DNA of 64,000 nt from JANPEZ01 sp031423155 (GTDB lineage: Bacteria; Actinomycetota; UBA4738; HRBIN12). This document shows positions 54,136 to 61,709 of this stretch, in pieces; position 1 is the stretch's first letter; each line of letters opens with the position of its first letter. The stretch covers positions 21,264 through 85,263 of the forward strand of contig JANPEZ010000010.1 of the NCBI GenBank assembly GCA_031423155.1, read 5' to 3'. The notes beneath the pieces are model-generated. The model saw only the letters and a list, made by a program, of their open reading frames with translations, was not told the origin of the DNA and ran no database searches. A program made the translations under genes and the position numbers.

Positions 54136-54639
54136 TCAGATCGGTTCGAGCATCCGAAGGTCCTGGGGCTGCTGCAGCGGAAGGTCGGACTCGGGCGCGA
54201 ACCGGAATCCCGCTCTCAGGTAGAAGTCGATCGCCGATGCGTTCGGTACGGCCGAGACGTAGAGGGTTCCGGCTCCCCGATCTGCGCTCAACCGCTCGGC
54301 GGCCTTGAGCAGCTCCGAACCGACCCCGCGGCGCCGATGAGCACGATCGACGTAGAGCGCGAATAGTTGCGCGACCCCTTCGGCGAGGTCGAACCGGATC
54401 ACCGCGAGACCGGCGAATCGCTCCTCATCGAAGGCTCCGAGCGCAACGCCGCCGCTTTCGAGCGCGCTCCTCCAGTAGGAGACGCGTTGGATCCAGTCCT
54501 CTTCCGTCTGAACAGGACGCGTGAAGCGCACCTCGACGCGATCGCCGGCCGCGTCGTACACATGGTCACCCTCGTCGGAGATGTCCATCCCGGTAGCCAG
54601 ATGCAGCTCGCCGGATGAGATCGCGCGGATGCTCCTCAA
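54136..54639 (-). CDS. GNAT-family N-acetyltransferase
   Basis: A GNAT protein of about 167 residues. Acetyl-CoA motif A is LYVDRAHRRRGVGSELLKAAE, followed by LYVSAVPNASAIDFYLRAGF, motif B. The start is uncertain: the frame is open to 54732, but the domain begins near IRAISSGELHLATG and a TTG at 54639 would start there; no strong ribosome site was found. The substrate is unknown. The upstream region is divergent with the XRE gene. Confidence 0.75.
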   Translation of the reverse strand: MRSIRAISSGELHLATGMDISDEGDHVYDAAGDRVEVRFTRPVQTEEDWIQRVSYWRSALESGGVALGAFDEERFAGLAVIRFDLAEGVAQLFALYVDRAHRRRGVGSELLKAAERLSADRGAGTLYVSAVPNASAIDFYLRAGFRFAPESDLPLQQPQDLRMLEPI

Positions 54640-54741
54640 GTCGCCGTGATTATCTCGTTCGGGCCCTCGCCGAGGGCCGGAAACTAGGGTCCCAACCCTT
54701 ATCGGTTGATATGTGAGCTGCATCACAGACATACGCTACAA

Positions 54742-54756
54742 GCATCGTTAAGATGC
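54742..54756. promoter_or_regulatory. Inverted repeat before the XRE gene (candidate operator)
   Basis: GCATC, GTTAA, GATGC: a perfect 5-bp dyad just ahead of the XRE regulator start, and overlapping its first possible ATG (54753). A place for autoregulation by the XRE protein. Short, so moderate evidence only. Confidence 0.3.
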
Positions 54757-54776
54757 GTGTGATGTATGCTCTGAGT

Positions 54777-55100
54777 ATGGATGCTGGCCAGATCGTGCGC
54801 GAGGCCCGTCTTCGGGCTGGATTCACCCAGCGCGCGCTTGCAGCCCGCGCCGGCGTCTCCCAACCGCTCGTCGCCAGGATCGAGAGCGGGCTGGTTTCAC
54901 CCACCTTCGACCGTACGCTTTCACTGGTCCGCGCCTGCGGACTCGATCTGGATGTCCGCCTCGTCCAACTCGACGAGGACGCCTGGACACTCGTCGAAGG
55001 TGGCGCTTCAGCGACTCCCGAAGAGCGCCTGTCCAGGCTGATCGCCGGTGTCGATCTCTTGGAAGCCGGTCGGCGCAGCCGGGGCGTGGCCGATGGCTGA
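54777..55100 (+). CDS. XRE-family HTH protein (putative antitoxin)
   Basis: A 107-residue protein with an N-terminal XRE helix-turn-helix (IVREARLRAGFTQRALAARA, then VSQPLVARIESG; about 5-60) and a C-terminal part of about 45 residues. ATGs at 54753 and 54762 are alternative starts; 54777 begins just before the HTH. It overlaps the nucleotidyltransferase gene by 8 bases. The pair resembles HTH plus nucleotidyltransferase toxin-antitoxin modules. It would repress its own promoter and neutralise its partner. Confidence 0.75.
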   Translation: MDAGQIVREARLRAGFTQRALAARAGVSQPLVARIESGLVSPTFDRTLSLVRACGLDLDVRLVQLDEDAWTLVEGGASATPEERLSRLIAGVDLLEAGRRSRGVADG

Positions 55101-55605
55101 GTTCCAACCTCAGGCGATCCTGGAGACCCTCGACCGTCATCGCATCCGCTACGTACTCGTCGGCGGCCTCGCTGCCGTTCTGCACGGAGCCCCGCACGTC
55201 ACGACCGACGTCGACATCGTTCCCGAGGAGGCCAGAGACAACCTCGAGCGTCTGTCGGCTGCTTTGAAGGAACTGGGGGCGAGGATCCGCGTCACGGGGG
55301 AGCCCGAAGGTATCCCGTTCGACCACTCGGCGGAGTCGCTGGCTCGGGTCCGGATCTGGAACCTGACCACTTCCCTCGGCGACCTGGACATCAGCTTCGA
55401 GCCGAGCGGAACTCAGGGCTACGAGGACCTGCGGCGCGACGTCGCTTCTCTGCGCATCCACGGGATCGACGTGCCCGTCGCCTCCCTGGCAGATGTCATC
55501 CGTTCCAAAGAGGCCGCCGATCGTCCACGCGATCGGGCGGCCCTCCCGGCCCTTCGAGAACTGCTCACACGTCAGAGGCGGGCGGCGCGTGAGGAGGGTC
55601 GCTAA
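55093..55605 (+). CDS. Nucleotidyltransferase-fold protein (putative toxin)
   Basis: A 170-residue protein of the polymerase-beta nucleotidyltransferase superfamily. Motif GG (residues 24-25, LVGGLAAVLHG) and the metal site DVD (Asp39, Asp41) are complete, followed by strands with LGDLDISFEPSG. The C-terminal part (VASLADVIRSKEAADRPRDR) is like AbiEii/DUF6036-type enzymes. The ATG overlaps the XRE gene. Some relatives modify tRNA or other targets as toxins; others are inert. The target is unknown. Confidence 0.72.
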   Translation: MAEFQPQAILETLDRHRIRYVLVGGLAAVLHGAPHVTTDVDIVPEEARDNLERLSAALKELGARIRVTGEPEGIPFDHSAESLARVRIWNLTTSLGDLDISFEPSGTQGYEDLRRDVASLRIHGIDVPVASLADVIRSKEAADRPRDRAALPALRELLTRQRRAAREEGR

Positions 55606-55629
55606 GACCCCCAAGGGTCCGCGCCGCGG

Positions 55630-55674
55630 TTGACATCCCCGATTCTTGAGCATAAGGTTTGAGCAGACGCTCAA
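55630..55674 (+). promoter_or_regulatory. Promoter with TetR-type operator before the DCC operon
   Basis: TTGACA (55630-55635) and TAAGGT (55653-55658) are 17 bp apart. Directly after is TTGAGC, AGAC, GCTCAA (55659-55674), a perfect 6-bp dyad, with further TTGAGCA and TGAGCAC copies on either side. The dyad lies at the start site, where a repressor would block transcription. The TetR gene is the last gene of this operon. Confidence 0.65.
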
Positions 55675-55703
55675 GTATGAGCACAGGAAGGAAGGGGAAA
55701 AGG

Positions 55704-56123
55704 ATGAAGACGGATGGAAATGCCATCGCCGTCTACGTGATCTACGTCTTCGTGGCGGTGGGTCTGACGGCCTGGCTGGCACAGACCCTGTTCCGCAGCG
55801 GGGTCGCCTTCCTCAACGATGTCTTCGTGGACAAGCCCGCTCTGGCGAGCGCGGTGAACCACCTCCTGGTCGTCGGCTTCTACATGCTGAACCTGGGGTA
55901 CGCGCTGTTCATCATCCGGGCTACGCGTGGGATGGACGGATTCGCGGCCGCTCAGAACCTCGTCAACGCGCTCGCGAAGCTGCTCGTCAGTCTCGCCGGG
56001 ATGCACTTCGTGAACGTCATCGTCTTCTGGAAGATCCGCGGGAAGCGCGAACAGCGTCACCTGCCGCTGCCGATCGCTCCTCGGGTCGTAATGCCGTCGG
56101 CTCCGGCCGTCGACGAGGCCTGA
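55704..56123 (+). CDS. Integral membrane protein, first gene of DCC/TetR operon
   Basis: A 139-residue protein with about three hydrophobic segments (residues 7-30, 50-75 and 92-112), including VYVIYVFVAVGLTAWLA and NLGYALFIIRATRG. The end is charged and Pro-rich. GGAAGGAAGGGG precedes ATG 55704. It is followed by the DCC gene after 3 bp. No family recognised with certainty. Confidence 0.75.
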   Translation: MKTDGNAIAVYVIYVFVAVGLTAWLAQTLFRSGVAFLNDVFVDKPALASAVNHLLVVGFYMLNLGYALFIIRATRGMDGFAAAQNLVNALAKLLVSLAGMHFVNVIVFWKIRGKREQRHLPLPIAPRVVMPSAPAVDEA

Positions 56124-56126
56124 GCG

Positions 56127-56579
56127 ATGAACGCACCCTCATCCGCAGGTCCGAGCCTGGCGCCCACTCAGGGCGTCAGGCTGACGGTCCTCTACGACAG
56201 CTCGTGCGCGTTCTGCCAAAGATGCAAGGACTGGCTCGCGATGCAGCCCTGTCTCGTCGAGGTCGAACTGCTCGGCTCGAGATCACCTCTGGCCCGTGAG
56301 CGATACGGTTCGGTGCCCTGGCTGGGCAGCGAGCTGGTCGTCGTCAGCGACAAAGGGGAGGTCTGGATCGGACCCGATGCGTTCATCGCCTGCATGTGGG
56401 CGACGGCGCGCTACCGGGGGTGGGCGTATCTGTTCATGCGCCCGGCTTTCTCCAGGTTCGCCGAGCGGTTCTTCGTCAAGGTTTCGAAGGACCGCGACAA
56501 GTGGAGCCAGTGGCTCTCCCGCAAGGACGACGGATGCTCCTACTGCGACGACGTTCGGCTGGGGTTGAAGCTCACATGA
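56127..56579 (+). CDS. DCC-family (DUF393) thiol-disulfide oxidoreductase-like protein
   Basis: A 150-residue DUF393 protein. The motif LYDSSCAFCQRCKDW holds Cys27 and Cys30 (CxxC), with a further Cys33. The second half has SVPWLGSELVVVSDKGEVWIG, then ARYRGWAYLFMRP. A late CSYC pair sits near the end. DCC proteins are thioredoxin-like, but activity is known for few. It overlaps the next gene by 4 bases (ATGA). Confidence 0.82.
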   Translation: MNAPSSAGPSLAPTQGVRLTVLYDSSCAFCQRCKDWLAMQPCLVEVELLGSRSPLARERYGSVPWLGSELVVVSDKGEVWIGPDAFIACMWATARYRGWAYLFMRPAFSRFAERFFVKVSKDRDKWSQWLSRKDDGCSYCDDVRLGLKLT

Positions 56580-56959
56580 GGCGCGGATCGACACCGGATG
56601 CCTGGGGCGCGTTCCTCGCGTGGGCAGCCTTCGGAGCGGTTGCCGCGCTGAGCTACTTCGTGATCGGTGTGCTGGACGTACTGCTCTTCATAGGAGCTGT
56701 GGTCCTAGTGGCGGTCAGGCCTTCAGCTCGGGATTCGGTGGTAGGCCTGCTGGCGGGCGTCGGTGGGTTCCTGCTGTACGTCGCGTACCTGCAACGGCTC
56801 GGCCCGGGGACCGTCTGCTGGCAGACGGCCCGGGCCTCCGGGTGCGACGAGTACCTGGATCCCTTGCCTTGGCTCGGCGCCGGAGTCGTATGCGTGGTTG
56901 CCGGGGTCGCGATACAGGTTCATCGACGGCGCCGGACCAAGCTAGGGTTGGGCGCATGA
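56576..56959 (+). CDS. Membrane protein, third gene of DCC/TetR operon
   Basis: A 127-residue protein with about four hydrophobic segments (FLAWAAFGAVAALSYFVIG, VLLFIGAVVLVAV, LLAGVGGFLLYVAYL, WLGAGVVCVVAGVAI) and a Cys-containing outer loop (GTVCWQTARASGC). It overlaps both neighbours by 4 bases. A longer upstream open frame in the DCC gene is not accepted. No family recognised. Confidence 0.75.
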   Translation: MRRGSTPDAWGAFLAWAAFGAVAALSYFVIGVLDVLLFIGAVVLVAVRPSARDSVVGLLAGVGGFLLYVAYLQRLGPGTVCWQTARASGCDEYLDPLPWLGAGVVCVVAGVAIQVHRRRRTKLGLGA

Positions 56960-57570
56960 GCGGCGCATCCAAGCGAGGGTCCCAGACCCGTGAGCGCATC
57001 ATCGAAGCCGCGCTGGAAACGGTGCGCGAGATCGGGTTCGCCGACACGACCGCCAGGGCCATAGCCTCCCGCGGCGCCTTCAACCAGGCGCTGATCTTCT
57101 ACCACTTCGGTTCGGTCGACGATCTGTTGCTCGAGGCCTTCGGCGTCGTGTCGGCCAAACAGGTCGAGCATTACCGCGAGGCCGTCGCCGACGTCGCCTC
57201 CCTGAGCGACCTCGTCGGTATCGCCAGGCGCCTGCATGCCGAGGACATGGAATCGGGCTCGGTCACGGCCGCGACCCAGCTCATGGCCGCGGCAACCGAC
57301 ACCGAAAGCGGCGGCGTCCTCCTCGATCGCTTCGAGGATTGGATCGCGCTCGTGCAGGTTGCGCTGGAACAGGTCGCGGCCAACTACCCGATCGCAGGGA
57401 CGGTCCCGACGCGAGAGGCGGCGTACGCCATCACCGCCCTGTTCCTGGGGATAGAGCTGATGTCTCGCCTTGACCCCGCGCGATCGGAGGCCGAGCCCGT
57501 CTTCGACATGATGGAGAACATCGCTGCCCTGGTGGAACAGGTCGCCCCGGTCCTGTTCGGCGTGCAGTAG
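56956..57570 (+). CDS. TetR-family transcriptional regulator
   Basis: A 204-residue TetR/AcrR regulator. The N-terminal HTH covers about residues 8-55: TRERIIEAALETVREIGFAD, then ARAIASRGAFNQALIFYHFG. The C-terminal ligand domain is helical (residues 60-200). ATG 56956 overlaps the membrane-protein stop by 4 bases, so it closes the operon. The TTGAGC dyad at the operon promoter is its likely site. Ligand unknown. Confidence 0.88.
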   Translation: MSGASKRGSQTRERIIEAALETVREIGFADTTARAIASRGAFNQALIFYHFGSVDDLLLEAFGVVSAKQVEHYREAVADVASLSDLVGIARRLHAEDMESGSVTAATQLMAAATDTESGGVLLDRFEDWIALVQVALEQVAANYPIAGTVPTREAAYAITALFLGIELMSRLDPARSEAEPVFDMMENIAALVEQVAPVLFGVQ

Positions 57571-57636
57571 CCGGGCCAGCCCCTTCGGTACACTGCGTCG
57601 GTTCCTGATACCCCCTGGTGAGAGGCTGAATCCGAC

Positions 57637-59220
57637 ATGTCACGAGTGATCTTGATCGCCTGGGACGGCGCCGACTGGCGCATCCTGGACCCTCTGCTGG
57701 AAGCCGGCGCGTTGCCGAACCTTCAGGCGCTGATCGACCGCGGACAGAAGGATGTCCTGCGCTCGACCGTGCCGACGCACTCCTGGGCCGCGTGGCCCTC
57801 GTTCCTGACCGGGGTGGACCCCGTGGATCACGGCATCTACGACATCCTCGAGACCGTGCCGGGCACGCATAAGCAGTACCCGGTGACCTACAAGTCGATC
57901 AAAGCTCGCACGTTCCTGGACGACCTGTTCGCCGCGGACAAGAAGGTCCTGCTCTGCGACCTGCCGCTGACGTTCCCGCCGCCCCAGATCAACGGCAACC
58001 TCATCGCCGGCGGCGTGCTGCCGAAGAACCGCCAGGTGCAGTCGCCTCTTGACCTGTTCGAGACTCTTGCCAAAGCCGGCTTGGAGTGGCCCATCAACGG
58101 CATGTCGTGGACGACCTATCACAACAAGCCCGACGGCTACCTGGACGAGGTCTTCGACGTCACCAGCAAGAGGATCGCCGCGACCGAGTGGCTGATGGAC
58201 AACACCGAGTGGGACCTGATGGCCTCCGTCTGGGTCAGCGTCGACCGCACGCAGCACTGCCTGTCGAGCCACATCGCGCCCGATCACCCCGGCTACGCCG
58301 CCAACCGCAAGACGAAGGTCGGCGAGCGCGTCGCCGACGTCTACCGTCAACTCGACGACTCGATCGGTCGCATGCTCGCCAAGTCTAAGCCCGACGACCT
58401 GGTGCTGTTCATCTCCGACCACGGGTTCCAGTCGTGCACCCGCGCGATCCAGATGGACCACATGCTGAAGGACTTCGGCATGCTGGAGTTCTCCGCGTCC
58501 AACATGGTCTTCGGCCCGATGCAGTGGGGCCCCGTCCGCAAGGTCGCGCGCAAGGCCTACGACCTGCTCGGTCTGCACGGCAAAGTGGCTCTGCCGCAGT
58601 CCATCAACTGGGGCAAGACCAAGGCGTACACGACGATCCGTTCCACCGGCGAGGGCGTCTCGATCAACGTCGCCGGCCGCGATGTCGACGGCATCGTCGA
58701 CCCCGCCGACTACGAGAAGGTCCTCGGCGACCTTATGGACAGGCTTTCGTCGTTCGTCGACCCCCAGACCGGCAAGAAGCCCGTGGCCGAGATCTACAAG
58801 CGCGAGGACGTGTTCAAAGGGAAGTTCGCCGAGCAGGCGCCCGACATCCTGATGGTCCCGACCGAGGGCTACACCCTGACCCACGCGAAGTCATCGCTCG
58901 AGAACGCCGACTGGGTAAGCGGCGATCACAGGATCGAGGGAACGATCGTGGCCGCGGGTCCCCACGTGCGGCCGTTCACGTCGCAGCCGGCGCTGATCGA
59001 CATGGCCCCGACGCTGGTGGCGGCGCTCGGTGCGCCGACGGCCGTGAAGCCCACGGGGCGGGTGTTGAGCGAGCTGCTTCCCGACGATGCCAAGATCGTC
59101 GAGCGCGAAGCGACGACCGCGATCCCCGGGATGCCGTCAGCGTCGGACGAGTCCACGGTCAGCGACACCGAAGCCGACGAGATGGAAGAGCACCTGCGGG
59201 GCTTGGGGTACTTGGAGTAA
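57637..59220 (+). CDS. Type I phosphodiesterase/nucleotide pyrophosphatase-family protein
   Basis: A 527-residue alkaline-phosphatase-superfamily enzyme. The first metal site is LIAWDGADW (near residue 10), the nucleophile is likely the Thr or Ser in TVPTHSWAAWPSFLTG, and later metal sites are FISDHGFQ and NADWVSGDHRIEGT. No signal peptide is seen, so it is cytoplasmic. An acidic tail (about 495-527) follows. GGTGAGAGG precedes ATG 57637. Close relatives in actinobacteria and archaea are often near glycan genes; the substrate is unknown. Confidence 0.87.
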   Translation: MSRVILIAWDGADWRILDPLLEAGALPNLQALIDRGQKDVLRSTVPTHSWAAWPSFLTGVDPVDHGIYDILETVPGTHKQYPVTYKSIKARTFLDDLFAADKKVLLCDLPLTFPPPQINGNLIAGGVLPKNRQVQSPLDLFETLAKAGLEWPINGMSWTTYHNKPDGYLDEVFDVTSKRIAATEWLMDNTEWDLMASVWVSVDRTQHCLSSHIAPDHPGYAANRKTKVGERVADVYRQLDDSIGRMLAKSKPDDLVLFISDHGFQSCTRAIQMDHMLKDFGMLEFSASNMVFGPMQWGPVRKVARKAYDLLGLHGKVALPQSINWGKTKAYTTIRSTGEGVSINVAGRDVDGIVDPADYEKVLGDLMDRLSSFVDPQTGKKPVAEIYKREDVFKGKFAEQAPDILMVPTEGYTLTHAKSSLENADWVSGDHRIEGTIVAAGPHVRPFTSQPALIDMAPTLVAALGAPTAVKPTGRVLSELLPDDAKIVEREATTAIPGMPSASDESTVSDTEADEMEEHLRGLGYLE

Positions 59221-59230
59221 TCCCCGACGG

Positions 59231-59523
59231 TCACTCCGTCGAGATGGCGAGCTTGCCAACCGTGTGCTCGGTCGTTAAATCGCTTGTTCGCCTTCGTCGT
59301 CTCTTCCAACGGGTAGGTCCGCTCCGGCCAGATCCTGGCCGATCACCGCGGGGAACTCGTAGGACATGAAGGCCTTCGCCATGCCGCTGGCGACGGCGGC
59401 ATCGAGGGCGTTGATCGAGGCCGCGTGCACCCGCACCAAGACCTCCCCGGGTCCCGCGACGGGGTCGGGCACATCCATCACTTCAGGTGAAACGTCGAAC
59501 GATGCAAGTGCGAGCGCGCGGAT
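59231..59523 (-). pseudogene. Remnant of a zinc-type quinone/alcohol dehydrogenase (internal deletion)
   Basis: Two ends of a medium-chain dehydrogenase are joined. The N-terminal part reads RALALASFDVSP, VPDPVAGPGEVLVRVHAAS and FPAVIGQDLAG (59520-59330). AAGGAG stands 6 bases before an ATC where the ATG start would be expected. After GQDLAG the frame passes into RTYPLEETTKANKRFND and then, one frame over, HTVGKLAISTE plus stop (to 59231), the C-terminal signature of the family. The central roughly 220 residues, including the nucleotide-binding domain, are missing. So start loss, internal deletion and a frameshift mark it as dead. It fills the 366-bp gap. Confidence 0.75.
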
Positions 59524-59586
59524 ACGAGTCTCCTTCGCTGGATGCAGGGGGAACTCCGAACGCCGCTGTGGTATTCCTCGCTTTGA

Positions 59587-60057
59587 TCAGCCGGCGTTCG
59601 CGGCGGCCTCCATCGCAGCCAAGTCGATCTTCTGCATCTGGAGCATAGCTTGCATGGCGCGCCCTGCCCGTTCGGGGTCCGGGTCGCTCAGCAGCTCGCC
59701 CATGCGCTCGGGGATGATCTGCCAGCTCAGGCCGAAGCGGTCCTTGAGCCAGCCGCACTGACTCTCCTGGCCGCCGTCGGCGGTCAAGGTAGACCACAAC
59801 CGGTCGACCTCGGCCTGGTCCTTGCAGCTCACGTTGAACGAGACGGCCTCGGTGAAAGGGAACTGCGGGCCGCCGTTGATGGCCATGTACTCCAGGCCGG
59901 CCAGCCGGAAGAACACCAGAGCTACGTTGTCGCCACTGGGAGTGCCGTCGAGGCGTTGGACGTTCGTCACCTCCGAGTCCTCGAGCAGCGAGACGTAGAA
60001 GTTCGCCGCCTCCTCGGCCTGTGTGTCGAACCAAAGACATGGAGTGATCTTCTGCAT
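59587..60057 (-). CDS. VOC/PhnB-type glyoxalase-like protein
   Basis: A 156-residue VOC-superfamily protein of the PhnB / 3-demethylubiquinone methyltransferase-like type. It begins MQKITPCLWFDTQAEEAANF, with FFRLAGLEYMAINGGP and CGWLKDRFGLSWQIIP, both family hallmarks. The end is helical (LQMQKIDLAAMEAA). Despite the family name no methyltransferase domain is present; function is unknown. It is 24 bp after alkA on the same strand. Confidence 0.88.
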   Translation of the reverse strand: MQKITPCLWFDTQAEEAANFYVSLLEDSEVTNVQRLDGTPSGDNVALVFFRLAGLEYMAINGGPQFPFTEAVSFNVSCKDQAEVDRLWSTLTADGGQESQCGWLKDRFGLSWQIIPERMGELLSDPDPERAGRAMQAMLQMQKIDLAAMEAAANAG

Positions 60058-60081
60058 CGTCTGTCCCTTTCCGCGTGGAGC

Positions 60082-60927
60082 TCAAGCCTGCCACAGGTGC
60101 ATGGTGGCGTACGCCCGCCAGGGCCTCCAGCGCTCGGCCCGCTCGGCGATGGATCGTGGATCGGTGGGCAAGCCCAAAGCCGCTAACGCGTGACGGACGC
60201 CGAGGTCTCGCGTCGGGAAACCGTCCGGGTCGCTCAGCGCGCGCATCGAGATGTAGCCGACCGTCCAGGGACCGACTCCCTTGATCGACGCCAACGCCGC
60301 GCGGGTGGTTGCGAGATCCGCGACCCCGGAAAGGTCCAGCTCTCCTTCAAGAACGCGGCGGGCCAGTTCGCGCAACGTCTCGGCGCGCGCGCCCGGGACG
60401 CCCAGGTCCTCGCGCGAAGCGCCGGCGATCGCGGCGGGCGAGGGGAACAGATGCGAGATCGGCTCCGGCCCGAAGGTAGTGCCGAGTCGAGCGACGATGC
60501 GACCGAGCGTCGTCCGCGCACCGGCGACGGAGACCTGTTGACCTACGATCGCTCGCACGGCGAGTTCGAAACCGTCGGCCGTTCCGGGAACCCGGGTGCC
60601 GGGAGCCGCGGCGATCAGCGGAGCGAGCGCCTCGTCACCCGACAACGCGGCATCGATGATGGTCGGGTCGGCGTCGAGGTCGAACATACGCCGAGCTATC
60701 GGGATCATCGACGCCGGGTCCTCGACGCGAAGTTGGACCGCGTCAGTGTCCGGGTCGACCGTGAGGATCATCACCGCGCCGGTCCCCGACGACGTGCGGA
60801 TGGATCTGCGATACGTCCGTCCGTCCACCTGTTCCAGACCCGGGACGGCCCGCGCCGAAAGGAACGACAACAGACGATCGGCCGCGATCGGCGGCCGGTA
60901 CGCCAGTTCTACCTCGGTCGTTTCCAC
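60082..60927 (-). CDS. alkA: DNA-3-methyladenine glycosylase II (AlkA-like)
   Basis: A base-excision glycosylase of about 281 residues. The N-terminal AlkA_N domain starts ELAYRPPIAADRLLSFL. The HhH-GPD core has FELAVRAIVGQQVSVAGA, the hairpin IKGVGPWTVGYISMR, and the catalytic aspartate in DGFPTRDLGV (Asp of DLG). The ending WRPWRAYATMHLWQA is typical. The start chosen is GTG 60927; the frame is open to 61020. It removes alkylated bases. No Ada regulator is adjacent. Confidence 0.92.
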   Translation of the reverse strand: METTEVELAYRPPIAADRLLSFLSARAVPGLEQVDGRTYRRSIRTSSGTGAVMILTVDPDTDAVQLRVEDPASMIPIARRMFDLDADPTIIDAALSGDEALAPLIAAAPGTRVPGTADGFELAVRAIVGQQVSVAGARTTLGRIVARLGTTFGPEPISHLFPSPAAIAGASREDLGVPGARAETLRELARRVLEGELDLSGVADLATTRAALASIKGVGPWTVGYISMRALSDPDGFPTRDLGVRHALAALGLPTDPRSIAERAERWRPWRAYATMHLWQA

Positions 60928-61074
60928 GTCATGGGTATACCTCGCTTCGGCCGTCCGCCGCCGTCCGCCGCCAGTTGCGCTAGGACCTGATGCGCCGAAA
61001 AGCGTTGCCATGCTGGGCATCTCACCAGATGGCCTACTTGACTAGGCAACTCGTTGCGTTCACTATCCCTCGAA

Positions 61075-61320
61075 ATGTCCTGGACCCTCCTGCGCGACGG
61101 TACCCAAGTTTCGGTCACTTTCGAGCCGCCGTTCGATCACGACTGGGGTCAGCTGTTCGAGGCGATCCTGCGCGAGCTGGAGTCGGGGGTATCCACGGTT
61201 GTGCTTCCCGACACGCTGCCGAACGGCTCGGCCACGGCCAACGCCGTGCTCGAAGCCTTGCGCGACCAGCTCGTCGCCAGGGGTGTCGAAGTTCGCGCGA
61301 GCAGCGATCCGGAGAGCTAG
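61075..61320 (+). CDS. Small hypothetical protein, 81 residues
   Basis: An 81-residue protein starting MSWTLLRDGTQVSVTFEPPF with helical DWGQLFEAILRELESG and a strand TVVLPDTLPN. No ribosome site is clear. The frame shows normal GC-rich third positions. Its TAG shares a CTAG with the stop of the convergent GYD gene. No family recognised. Confidence 0.5.
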   Translation: MSWTLLRDGTQVSVTFEPPFDHDWGQLFEAILRELESGVSTVVLPDTLPNGSATANAVLEALRDQLVARGVEVRASSDPES

Positions 61321-61637
61321 GCGCCAGGCGCTCTGTAAGCGACCGACTTCTGCGTCGCGTCGTCGATCTCTTCGGGCGTGAGCAGGACCACGGTCGACAG
61401 CGACGCCGCGCCGGAAGCCGAGACCGTCATAGCGATGGAGGCCGCGGTCACGTTGTCGGGGAGCTCGGCGATCACGTAGGCGTCGGCTCCTCCGAAGGCG
61501 AAGTAGAAGGCCTCCAGGTTGCCGCCCATCTCTTTGGTCACCTGCTCGACCAACGCTCGGCGGCTCGTTCCGCCTTCCTTCAGGATCCCCTGCATACCTG
61601 TGGTGCTGTAACTCACCTTCCACATGTATCGCGCCAT
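61317..61637 (-). CDS. GYD-domain protein
   Basis: A 106-residue small alpha/beta protein with MARYMWKVSYSTTGMQGIL and LEAFYFAFGGADAYVIAELP, which match the GYD domain (here as GAD). The Dxx VTAASIAMTVSASGAAS stretch is also typical. The family is widespread in actinobacteria and proteobacteria and has no known role. ATG 61637 is preceded by AGGAGG. It faces the flippase gene. Confidence 0.8.
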   Translation of the reverse strand: MARYMWKVSYSTTGMQGILKEGGTSRRALVEQVTKEMGGNLEAFYFAFGGADAYVIAELPDNVTAASIAMTVSASGAASLSTVVLLTPEEIDDATQKSVAYRAPGA

Positions 61638-61709
61638 GATGTCCTCCTAGGTCCGGTGGCGGGTTTCGACCCTACACCCGAGCTAGATCCCGCGCGAGTC
61701 GTGGATACT

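Noticed and set aside
60990..61709. 240-residue N-terminal extension of the flippase
   Set aside because: It overlaps the 61075 gene and the GYD gene and has no family similarity; the membrane part begins after 61710.
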